Assembly: GCA_027604665.1 (NCBI GenBank)
Contig: JADGIZ010000309.1
Span: 4,886 to 16,293 of the forward strand
Length of the DNA: 11,408 nucleotides
Reading direction: 5' to 3'
DNA from: Polyrhizophydium stewartii
Taxonomy: Eukaryota > Chytridiomycota > Chytridiomycetes > Rhizophydiales
Below the pieces are notes generated by a model. The model made no database searches and was not told the DNA's origin. It was given only the letters and a program-made list of their open reading frames with translations. The position numbers and the translations under genes are program-made. Numbering within the stretch: the first letter of the stretch is position 1; each line of letters begins with the position of its first letter. Shown here piece after piece: positions 1 to 7,675 of the stretch.

Positions 1-44
1 GTGCGGCGGGTCTCACCCCGTCTGGGGCAGCAACCCTATCATCC

Positions 45-98
45 ATGGGAGCGGCGATCGGAGCCCTATTTGCGTCGATCTTTGGCAAAAAGTGTTGA
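45..98 (+). pseudogene. ARF-like GTPase N-terminal exon fragment (orphan)
   Basis: A short reading frame encodes MGAAIGALFASIFGKKC and then stops. The pattern of Met-Gly followed by an amphipathic stretch and LFGKK/IFGKK is typical of the N-terminal helix of ARF-family small GTPases, where Gly2 is myristoylated. In ARF proteins the next residues would be the start of the G domain with a GLDAAGKT P-loop. A GT at 92-93 could be a splice donor, but no P-loop or other ARF sequence follows anywhere on this strand before CFAP410. It may be an exon whose remainder is lost, a duplicated fragment, an assembly break, or a chance resemblance. Only 16 residues support the call, so confidence is low. Confidence 0.25.
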
Positions 99-175
99 TC
101 ATTGGCACAAGTCGCTGTAGTTGCAGATGAAGTGACTCGCAGTCGAGACTGACACTCGCGGTGCCTCTGCATGCT

Positions 176-234
176 TGACGCCGTGTCGCGGCCGCGGCCA
201 GCCAGCGGTACTCCGCGAAGCAGACACGGCGTCA
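176..234. repeat. 12-bp perfect inverted repeat with 35-nt loop
   Basis: TGACGCCGTGTC at 176-187 is the exact reverse complement of GACACGGCGTCA at 223-234. The GC-rich loop (188-222) contains further self-complementary GCGG/CCGC stretches, so RNA from either strand could form a strong stem-loop. It lies about 105 bp upstream of the CFAP410 start codon. Whether it is a binding site, a structured leader or a remnant of a mobile element cannot be told from the sequence. Confidence 0.6.
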
Positions 235-339
235 GAGGACGAATGAATCTTTTTGCAGGCCTGATGCGGTGCCGATGTCTTGCATGCGAACCTGCTCCCA
301 CCCGACTTTGCCGCCGAGTCTGACGCGCCTGGAGAAAGC

Positions 340-1702
340 ATGGTTGTGCTGAGCGAGTCGCACATCCTGGCCAAGGCCAAGGGGTCCCGCGTGCTGTCGT
401 CGTCGGACCTGGGCACGATTCGCAGCATCAACCTGTGGGGCCAGGACCTCACAGACGTGTCGATTCTGGCGCGGCTGCCGCAGCTCGAGGTCCTGTCGCT
501 TGCAGTCAAGTGCGCTCCTCGCCCAAAGCGCGCTCTGGGCCAACGCTCACACTCGCTGCGCCACGCACCATGCGGCCTTGGTCCGGATCCCCTTCGCGGC
601 GGACGCCGACGCCGACGCCGTCCGCAGCAAGATCAACACGCTGGCGGTCTTCTCGGCCCTAACGAACCTGCGCGAGCTGTATCTGCGCCAGAACCACATT
701 GCCGACCCGCGCGAGCTCTTCCACCTCGCGGACCTGCCGAGCCTGCGCATCCTCTGGCTTGTCGAAAACCCCATCGCGGATCTGCCAGGATACCGCCGCC
801 TCGTGCTGCGCATGCTCCCGGGGCTGTCCAAGCTCGACGACAGCGAGGTGGCCGACGACGAGCGCGACGAGGCGCTGCTGGCAGGAATGCCCTCACTGGA
901 GGAAATCGAGGATCTGATGCGGAGCATGTACCCATCTCGCCCTCTACCGCCAGCGGATCGCGGCCAGAAGCGCGGCCAGGAGCGCGGCACACCGCCGCGG
1001 CAGCACCAGCAAGGGCAACCGCCTCCCGTCGGGCTCCCGCGGCAAGGCAGCTCTGGCGGGATCAATGCATCCAACGCAAAGCCCGCAGAGTTTCCCGTCC
1101 AAACAGCAGCCTCGCCTCGGGCACAACCCCGACGCGACTCGAGCCGGGCCGTATCGCGCTCCGGATCTGCAACGGCGCTCGCGAACCGTGTGCGTTTGTG
1201 TCGCTGCCGAGCGACAACACGGCTCAGGTTCAGACGGCAGCTGACGTCGTCGTCTCGCAGGCCGACGTCGATCCTGGACCAGAGGCCTCCAAGCGGCCGT
1301 CGTGGCTACAGGACCAGATCGAGGTTGGACGCCGCAATCGACGCTTCCATGATGCGCTTGCTGACAGACACTCTCAGCGGACGTACGTCAAACAGAGCAT
1401 CCGCGCGGCGGCCATGGATCCCTCGCCGACGTTCACGGGGACCACCGACGACGGGGATGTTCTGGGTCCCACGTTCACTATGCAACCGCAGCAGCACGGC
1501 CACCACACGCAGACGCTGAGACGCAACTCGGGGGTGCGTTGCGCCTGCGCTTCCTGCAGATCCCCGCACAGACAGCTGACGCGGAGCCCGAAAGCAGCAG
1601 TCCAACATCCTCTATGCTGTGCTGACGCTGCTCAAGGAGCTCGACATGGTATCGCTGCACATGATCAGGGACGAGATCGACAAGGTGCTGCCGCGATCGT
1701 GA
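340..1702 (+). CDS. CFAP410: CFAP410 (C21orf2-like) leucine-rich-repeat cilium protein, 4 exons
   Basis: Proposed exons are 340-509, 628-1189, 1261-1533 and 1598-1702, giving 369 residues; all joins keep phase. Residues about 25-140 are leucine-rich repeats matching CFAP410/C21orf2: LWGQDLTDVSI, LPQLEVLSLAVN, LRELYLRQNHI, LRILWLVENPI, then an LRR cap with GYRRLVLRMLPGLSKLD. Residues about 145-335 are low-complexity linker rich in Arg, Ser, Gln and Pro. The last exon encodes a predicted helix (ILYAVLTLLKELD) that corresponds to the conserved C-terminal oligomerisation segment of the human protein. In animals CFAP410 partners the kinase NEK1 and acts at the ciliary base. The start at 340 fits the length of the human N-terminus; an in-frame ATG at 280 would add 20 unrelated residues. 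At 369 residues it is longer than human (about 256), all of it in the linker. The linker frame in exon 2 is the least certain part. It is convergent with the J-protein gene, 82 bp away. Confidence 0.85.
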
Positions 1703-1784
1703 ATGACGCTGCCACCGGCTCGCGGGCATTGCGTCGGGCGGTGCACCCGGAATAATAGTCGTCCAAGGTTGGGTTGGAAAGATC

Positions 1785-3512
1785 TCATTTTTCGAACAGC
1801 TTTGCGGCAACTGCGAAAGAGAGCCTTGAGGTCAGCATCGACTTCACCGAGGCACCGCCGATTTTCAGGCGCCGGCGACTTACGCTTCTGCTGCTCGGCA
1901 GTCAAGGTCGTCGGGAAGACAACCGAGTACTCGACAAACAGATCTCCGCGCTCGCTGGGGAAGCCAAACTTGGGCATTCCTTGGCCCTTGATTGTCTGGA
2001 CAAAGCCCGGCTGCGTGACCGTCTTGCGCGCGATGGGCAGGTCCTTGCCGTCGAGATGGGCAACCTTTTTCTCAAAGCCGAGCAGTGCCTCCTTGAGCGT
2101 GATGGCCTGGGTCATGTAGAGGTTGTCGCCCTTGCGTGTAAAGACGGGGTGTGGCCGCTGCCTGAGCGTAAACTTGACGTCGCCGGCGCGCTGGTCGGGC
2201 GATTGGTCGGCCTCGCCCTCGAACACAATCGACTGGCCGTCGCCCATGCCGCGCTCAACCTGCACGGTCATCTGGCTGCTGCCGCGCTTGACCTTCTCGC
2301 CCGCACACGCCGCACACTTGGATTGCACGATCTTGCCGCGACCACCGCACACGTCGCACCTGCGCAGTCCAGCACGTCAGCTTGCCGGTCCATCGCGAGG
2401 CGACTGGCGAAGCCTGGCTTGGACTTACGTGACCTGGACCTGCTGCACGAAGCCCGGCGCGAGCTGCTGGCGCATAATCTTCACGCCGTGGCCGCCGCAC
2501 GAGTGGCATGTCTTGACGTGCTCGTGGCTCTTTGCGCCCGAGCCGCGGCAGATGGGGCAGATGATCTGTTTGTTGATCTCGACCTCGATCTCGACGCCGC
2601 GGAAGAGCTCCTCGAGCGTAATGTCGAGCGGCATCACGATGGACGGGCCGCGGCGCTCGGCGCGCTCTTTGGAGAGTAGGGTGAGCGTCTGGATGCAGGC
2701 AGCACGGCCAAGTACCCGAGAGTGCACTCACGCCCAAAGCTGCCGCCTCCGAACCCGCCAAACCTGCCGCGACGGCCCGTCAGCGCCGCGACGCATTCAA
2801 GCAGCGCACCAGGTTGAACGCGGAGCGCTTACTGCGAGAAGATGTCGAAGGGGTTGTGGAACTGCTTGCCGGAACCCTTGAGACCCTCCTCACCGTACTG
2901 GTCGTACAGCCGCCGCTTCTCGTCGTCGCTGAGCGCCTCGTATGCTGTCGGCGGCGCGATAAGCAGTCAGATTGAGGCCAGAGCGCACGCCGTGGGGCCA
3001 CATATCGGCGGCAGGCGCACGCACCCTCTGCTAGCTCGACAAACTTCTGCTCGGCGTTCTTGTCGCCGGGGTTCTTGTCGGGATGGTACTTGCGGGACTG
3101 CTCGCGATAGGCCTTCTTGATATCCTTCTGTTGGCGGGTTGCCCGGACGCCGAGGCGGCCGGCACCGCGGCCGGCGGGGGTCGGGCGTTTGGCCAAGACC
3201 GGGGGCGGCATGTGCGGGTGCGGGGCCGCGTGAATGGGTCCAGGCGGAGCGGGTGGAGAGTCGCGCCGGGGCTGTCAGCGCGGCCGTTGTGGTCTGGAAG
3301 CGGCGAGAAGCTGGGGTGGCTTGCTCGAGGTCGACGACGCACGGACGGGCCTGCGGGCGGGCGGGCAGCAAGCAGGCCGCAGAGGGCACACGCACCTTGG
3401 AGGCGCTGCGGTCCACGCCGAGCACGGCGTAAAAGTCCCGCTTGGCGGCCACCCACAGGCAGCACTCGAGCAGCAGCACCAGCAGGCACACGAGCCGCGA
3501 CGATCCGAGCAT
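1785..3512 (-). CDS. SCJ1: ER-lumenal DnaJ co-chaperone, SCJ1/DNAJB11 type, 7 exons
   Basis: Exons on the minus strand are 3512-3396, 3127-3025, 2944-2833, 2763-2732, 2666-2429, 2359-1884 and 1810-1785, giving 367 residues with every junction in phase. Residues 1-23 are a signal peptide (hydrophobic [17 protein letters not shown]). The J domain is about 26-91, with HPD at 54-56. A Gly/Phe linker follows ([10 protein letters not shown], encoded by a 32-nt microexon). The zinc-binding region has CPICRGSG (158), CHSCGGHG (175), CDVCGGRG (202) and CAACAGEK (216). The rest is the substrate-binding beta domains, ending LAAKLFEK. Such proteins deliver unfolded clients to the Hsp70 BiP/Kar2 in the ER. 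Four complete zinc motifs and a signal peptide favour SCJ1/DNAJB11 over cytosolic class A proteins, which also end in a CaaX box that is absent here. No HDEL/KDEL tail is visible. It is divergent from the SAC3-like gene, 196 bp away. Confidence 0.92.
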
Positions 3513-3708
3513 CGGGAAAGTCGCGCGGAGCGTCGCCGTGTCGCCGACAACAGCCCGCTGGGGTCCTGCGAGTGCAGACCCGGGCTGCCGGCGCAGGCAG
3601 CCACCAAGCTAAAGCGCCGACGCATGCGAGCATGCCGCGCATGCCAGGCGCACAGCTGGCCGGCTGGGGGTCGGGATCTGGCTCGGGCTGCTTGGCGCAC
3701 TTGCCCGA
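3513..3708. promoter_or_regulatory. Short divergent promoter region with three GCATGC palindromes
   Basis: This 196-bp gap separates the start codons of the minus-strand J-protein and the plus-strand SAC3-like gene, so it should hold both promoters. GCATGC occurs at 3622-3627, 3630-3635 and 3639-3644, three copies in 23 bp. I see no clear TATA box, CCAAT-type ER stress element or heat-shock element. The palindrome cluster is the only visible candidate for a regulatory site. Confidence 0.45.
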
Positions 3709-4810
3709 ATGTCGACCAGACGAGGACGAGGGCGAGGGCGAGGCTCTTCGCGCAGCGGCTGGGACGACGGCTCGGCGGGAGGCTCGCGCAGCAGGGGAGG
3801 CAGCCGCAGTGGAGGCAGCATCCACGACGACAGCAGCGAGCTGCGCGGGATGCGGCGCACGCAGCGGGACTTTGGGTCCATACCACGGACCAACGACCTC
3901 GACAGCCTGTCGTTTGTGTCTCGGCAGCTTGGCCCCGACGCCGCGAGCAGCGGCACAAGCCTGCGCGACCACGCGGTGCAGGAGCGCTTCCTGGAGCACA
4001 TCCTCAGCAAACCGCGGGCGTCGCAAGTTGACCTGGACCACCTCGTCATGTCCGTGCGCAAGCTGCGCGAGGGCGTCCTGGCGTCGGGCCGGGTCGATGC
4101 ATTTGCGGTGCGAGGTGCGATGAACTGCGTCGCTGCATGGCTGGCTCGGCCGCATTCGCCGACGGCTCACACTCGTGCTGCGCCAAGTGTACGAGACGGC
4201 CGCGCGCATCTGCATCGAAGCCGGCCACACGGCCGAGCTGTTCAAGTCGCTGATCCATCTGGTCCGCGAGCTGTATCCGGCGGTCCCGCCCGACTCTGCC
4301 GAAACGCAGGCGCTCATGTCCGGCTGCTTGCTGCTGCTGCTCGTGTGCGATGTGTCGCAGGCAGGCGATCCGGAGCGGTGCCACGGTGATGCTCGCGAGA
4401 TCGTGCAGGTGTACTCGCAGCTCCCGGATGGCGTGCGGTCGAGCTCGCCGGTCGAGCGAGCGATGCGGCTTCTGAGCGCGCTGGTGCGCGACATCGACTA
4501 CGTTGCGCTCTCTCGCGTATTGGCGCAGGCTGGTGCGGTCGAGCGCCGGCTGATCGCGGGGATGCTGGCGCGCGCACGGCCGCGCATCTTGCGGATCCTG
4601 GCACGGGCGTACTTCACGATCCCGCTCGGCGTGCTGCTGCGGCATCTGTGTCTCGACGGCGACGGCGACGGCGATGGCGGCGGCGAGGATGCGCTGGCGC
4701 AGCTCCTTGCAGACGTGCTCCCGGCGCGGCCGGCGCAGACGCAGGCGGGGGTGGTTGCGCTGCGCGCCCCTCCCGGCCAGCGGGCACGGCCAATGAAGGC
4801 GGCCGCGTGA
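3709..4810 (+). CDS. Probable SAC3/GANP-family (PCI-like) helical protein, 2 exons
   Basis: Exons 3709-4114 and 4188-4810 give 342 residues. The 73-nt intron joins in phase 1 and creates the continuous string AFAVR-VYETAARICIEAG. Residues 1-45 are rich in Arg, Gly and Ser (RGRGRGRGSS), a typical disordered RNA-binding-type tail. From about residue 85 the protein is all helix. VYETAARICIEAG followed by a second helix ending ELYP resembles the VYETHARIALE segment of the SAC3/LENG8/THP3 group. The later part (SALVRDIDYVALSRVL, then RAYFTIPLGVLLRHLCLD) fits the end of that domain or of the related CSN8/PSMD8/eIF3k fold. SAC3-family proteins act in mRNA export or transcription-coupled RNA processing. 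The exact member is unclear, and a PSMD8-like or other PCI protein remains possible. The tail after residue 300 (GDGDGDGGG) is low complexity. VID27 starts 85 bp downstream. Confidence 0.6.
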
Positions 4811-4819
4811 GCGCCGACT

Positions 4820-4843
4820 GCGCGTGTCATGGCGCGTGTCATG
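4820..4843 (+). repeat. Tandem 12-bp duplication in the VID27 leader
   Basis: GCGCGTGTCATG occurs twice back to back (4820-4831 and 4832-4843), followed by CGCG. Each copy carries an ATG (4829 and 4841). The two ATGs are in one frame, different from VID27, and open a reading frame that runs to 5098 across the VID27 start. If the VID27 transcript begins upstream of here, these would be overlapping upstream ORFs; otherwise the repeat is part of the promoter. Confidence 0.6.
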
Positions 4844-4895
4844 CGCGGGGTGTTTCGGACTTGGCCTCTCGTTCTTCTTTCCCACGCACGCAACC

Positions 4896-7442
4896 ATGTT
4901 CCTGCTCAAGTCCCTGGGCAACATCGTGTTTGGCTCTGCCGAGGGCAACCTGATCGAGCTGCCGTCGGGCCAGCTCTTCTACCTGGATCCCAGCAGCACC
5001 AAGGCATCGCGCACGCTGGTGTTCCGAGACGCCAAGGCCACGGTGCGCCGCACGGGCTCCAAGTTCAACTACCAGCTTGTGGTGACGAGGGTGTTTGAGG
5101 AGGGCGAGGCCGAGCTCGAGACCGAGCTCGCCGACAACGAGGACGAGCTGCCCGACGACGAGCAGGTGTTCCTGATTGGCGGCGTGATGCTGTTCCACAT
5201 GCAGCCGGCGGCCAAGGGCCACAAGTTTGTGTGGGCCGACGTCTCCGACGAGACGGGGACATGCGGCTGGGAGTTTGTGCCCGACGCCGCGGCTGTCAAC
5301 GCCGTGACGTGCAAGCTGTTCGAGGAGGTCGTGTACTCGTGCATGTTCGAGCAGTCGCGGATGCAGGCCAAGAGCGACGTGCCCGAGGCCGAGTTCACGG
5401 CGTACGTCGACCGCGTGCAGCGCCTGGCCGCCGAGTCGAACATCGGGTCATGGCGCCCCAACGCGGTGCCGCAGGTGGGGAGGGGCTGTCCTTGCTGCCG
5501 CCGCCTCGGTGTTGCTCTTATTCGTTGGAGATGCTGACCGCCACCTGCTGCCGCGATCCGCCGTGCCCCCTGCTCCCGCGCATGCGCAGACGCCCGCCAA
5601 GAAGACGCTCCTGGCGCAGGCGCACCTGCAGACGCCCGCGGCCGACTCGCCCAAGCCCATGTCGATCGCATCGACGCCTGGCGGACCCGCCGCTGCCCTG
5701 GCTGCCGAGGCCGACGAGACAGACGCCGCCGGCCCGCACGCCGGGCTGCCGCCCATGCCCGCCGTCGTGGCTCCCGAGGGCGAGCGGCTCGCCGATGCCG
5801 GCGCCGAGCTGTACATCTACGACATGCAGTCGGCGCAGTTTGTGCAGGTCGCCCCCGCGGTGCAGGCCGCCCTTGTCCGGACAGGCCCGTTCGACTTTGT
5901 GCTCACGGTCGTGGTTGGCGGTGTGCCGTACATTGTCCAGCCGGTCGCCTCGGACATGAGCCCCGTGTTCAGCGTCGAACACCTCTCGTTCGTATGGGTG
6001 TGGATCAGCCCCGAGACGGGCCTGCCGACGTACTCGTGGTCGATCAAGTTTGATGCGTCGCAGCTCGACGACCTGCGCTCGTTCATGGCTGCCTTCACGC
6101 GCTGCATCAGCGAGACCAAGCGCCGCGAGGAGTACGCCAAGGTCGACGACAACGACAGGATGTTCATTGAGCACGCATACCAGGACGTGGAGATGGAGGA
6201 CCGCCGCGACGACGACGAGGACGCTGAGGACCAGATCGACGAGGACGACGACATTGAGGTCGAGCCCGCGTCGCGCGCCGGGTTCGAGCCGACCGAGGGC
6301 ACGGCCGAGAGCGGCAGCAAGAACAGCCTGCTGGCTGTTGGCTACAGCAGCGACCGCTCGTTTGTCGTTCGCGGCAACCGCATCGGCGTCTTTGGCTACT
6401 CGGGCGACAACGAGCTGCAGTTTTCGACGACGATCAACAACGTCTCGACGCTCGGCGGCGACACCTTCTCGCCGCGCAAGGTTATGCTGCACAAGCAGGA
6501 CTCGTCCATGCTGCTGATGCATCCGGGCGACAAGCACACCATCTACCGCATGGATCTCGATCGCGGCAAGGTCGTCGATGAGTGGCAGGTTGGCGAGGAA
6601 ATGACGGTCGACGAGGTTCTGCCGTCGCAAAAGTACGCACAGCGCACGGGCGAGGAGACCTTTTTGGGCATCAACGATCGCAACGTCTTCCGCCTCGACC
6701 CGCGCCTGTCGAGCCGCGCCAAGCGCGTCGAGTCCGAGTCGTCGAGCTACGCGACAAAGTACAACTTCACGACGGCGGCGACGACGGGCAAGGGCAACGT
6801 GGCGATTGCGTCGCGAAACGGCGACATCCGGCTGTACAACAAGATTGGCATCCGCGCCAAGACGCTCATGCCCGGCCTCGGCGACAAGATCATTGGCCTC
6901 GACACGACCGAGGACGGCAAGTTCCTGCTTGCGACGTGCCAGACGTACCTGCTGCTCATCGAGACCGAGGCCGGCGAGACCAGCGGCTTCACCAAGAGCC
7001 TGGGCGACAAGAAGCCGATGCCCAAGCGTCTGCAGCTGCGGCCCGAGCACGCGGCGTGGATGGGAGAGAGGATCTCGTTCACGCCCGCGCGCTTCAACAC
7101 GGGCGACTCGCTCGAGCGCACGATCGTGACGTCGACGGGCTCGTACATCATCACGTGGAACTTCCGCCAGGTCAAGAACGGCAAGCTGAACGACTACTCG
7201 GTCAAAAAGTATGCCGACAAGGTTGTTGCGGACAACTTCAAGTACGGCGCGGACCGCTCCATCATCGTGACGCTGCCCGAGAACGTCGAGATGGTGTCCA
7301 AGGTGCGTGCGTTCTTTTGTGCGAAAGCATGCGCTTTTGCGGATGCTGATGGTGGATATTGTTGCGGCGACTGCAGCGTGCGCTCCAAACGCCGACCAAG
7401 ATGCTCAAGTCGCGCTCCGACATTGTCAACTCGCCGTACTGA
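4896..7442 (+). CDS. VID27: VID27-family WD40-like protein, 3 exons
   Basis: Exons 4896-5474, 5590-7302 and 7377-7442 give 785 residues, close to the yeast Vid27 length of about 780. Both introns (115 and 74 nt) join in phase 0 and have CTGAC/CTGAT branch-like sites (5534 and 7346). The N-terminal domain (about 1-190) starts MFLLKSLGNIVFGSAEGNLI and includes an acidic loop near residues 71-89. A Pro/Ala-rich linker (194-260) precedes a middle PH-like domain (about 260-370). An acidic stretch (394-419, RRDDDEDAEDQIDEDDD) leads into the conserved C-terminal beta-propeller (about 435-760), with segments such as YRMDLDRGKVVDEW and GNVAIASRNGDIRLYNK. The C-terminus, SRSDIVNSPY, needs the last small exon. 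Vid27 was named for vacuolar import and degradation in yeast, but its molecular role is poorly known. The start has a good context and a pyrimidine-rich leader just upstream. It is in tandem with the SAC3-like gene and PNO1. Confidence 0.93.
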
Positions 7443-7544
7443 GTGCGCGCCACGGCGCGGGCCACTGCCCTCGGCATCACCGCTCGCCGTGTCAACGCTG
7501 GAACGCGACACTGCCTGATCTCGCGAGGCCCCAAGGGTATGCGT

Positions 7545-7550
7545 AATAAA
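7545..7550 (+). terminator. Polyadenylation signal AATAAA for VID27
   Basis: A canonical AATAAA lies 103 nt after the VID27 stop codon and is followed by G-rich sequence, consistent with 3'-end formation before PNO1 begins. It is the only canonical AATAAA noticed next to a stop codon in this window; the CFAP410 3' side has AATAAT at 1751-1756. Confidence 0.5.
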
Positions 7551-7552
7551 GT

Positions 7553-7567
7553 GGGGGCTCCGCCCCC
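7553..7567. repeat. GGGGGC-TCC-GCCCCC hairpin
   Basis: Six G/C bases pair with six C/G bases around a three-base loop, directly after AATAAAGT. The stretch sits between the two CGACACTGCCTGAT repeats. It resembles the short GC-palindrome elements scattered in some protist and algal genomes, but one copy cannot show that. It could also help pausing or 3'-end formation. Confidence 0.5.
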
Positions 7568-7642
7568 CTTCAACACACGACACTGCCTGATTTCATGCGA
7601 TTCAATGAACACATTCTCAACTTGAGTTCTTGGGAGGGGGGA

Positions 7643-7656
7643 TTTTTCTTTTTTTT
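7643..7656 (+). promoter_or_regulatory. Homopyrimidine tract 19 nt upstream of PNO1
   Basis: The run TTTTTCTTTTTTTT stands out in GC-rich DNA and ends 19 nt before the PNO1 ATG. Poly(dA:dT) tracts act as nucleosome-poor promoter elements in many fungi, especially at ribosome-biogenesis genes. A near-identical tract lies upstream of ESF2 at 10866-10879. Confidence 0.4.
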
Positions 7657-7675
7657 GCCCCGAAACCAGCGAGCG

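Larger units (their letters stand above)
1..339. other. Left-edge region without a complete gene
   Basis: No complete gene is recognisable here. It holds a short ARF-like N-terminal ORF (45-98), a 12-bp inverted repeat (176-187 with 223-234), two GCATGC palindromes (169-174 and 282-287) and a splice-acceptor-like stretch (T-run followed by GCAG, ending at 258). The last part presumably contains the promoter and 5' leader of CFAP410. In the CFAP410 frame there is a stop at 262-264, so any upstream coding exon of that gene would have to join after this point. Confidence 0.5.
7506..7591 (+). repeat. Direct repeat pair CGACACTGCCTGAT
   Basis: The 14-mer CGACACTGCCTGAT is present at 7506-7519 and again at 7578-7591, 72 bp apart, and the next three bases (CTC and TTC) are nearly the same. 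The repeats flank a polyadenylation signal and a GC hairpin in the gap between VID27 and PNO1. Their role is unknown; they could be a short target duplication or a pair of protein-binding sites. Confidence 0.55.

Noticed and set aside
45..339. Joining the ARF-like exon (donor at 92) to the acceptor at 258 as a first exon of CFAP410
   Set aside because: That join reads in a different frame and meets a stop at the start of the CFAP410 exon; the CFAP410 frame itself has a stop at 262-264.
927..956. A possible 30-nt intron in CFAP410 exon 2 (GTACCC to GCCAG) that would switch the linker frame
   Set aside because: It is too short for the spliceosome, and the unswitched frame joins in phase to the next exon through a normal 71-nt intron (1190-1260).
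1774..2679. A 301-codon plus-strand frame opposite the J-protein
   Set aside because: The minus strand encodes the zinc-finger and substrate domains of a J-protein with consistent splice sites; the plus-strand product is a Leu/Ala/Asp-rich shadow.
3031..4494. A 487-codon open frame on the minus strand across the divergent promoter
   Set aside because: It runs through introns, the J-protein exons in another frame and the SAC3-like gene, and shows no recognisable protein.
5518..7050. A 510-codon open frame on the minus strand opposite VID27
   Set aside because: Its product is Arg/Val/Ala/Leu-rich without domains, and the plus strand carries the conserved VID27 sequence. GC-rich coding DNA often leaves the antisense frame open.
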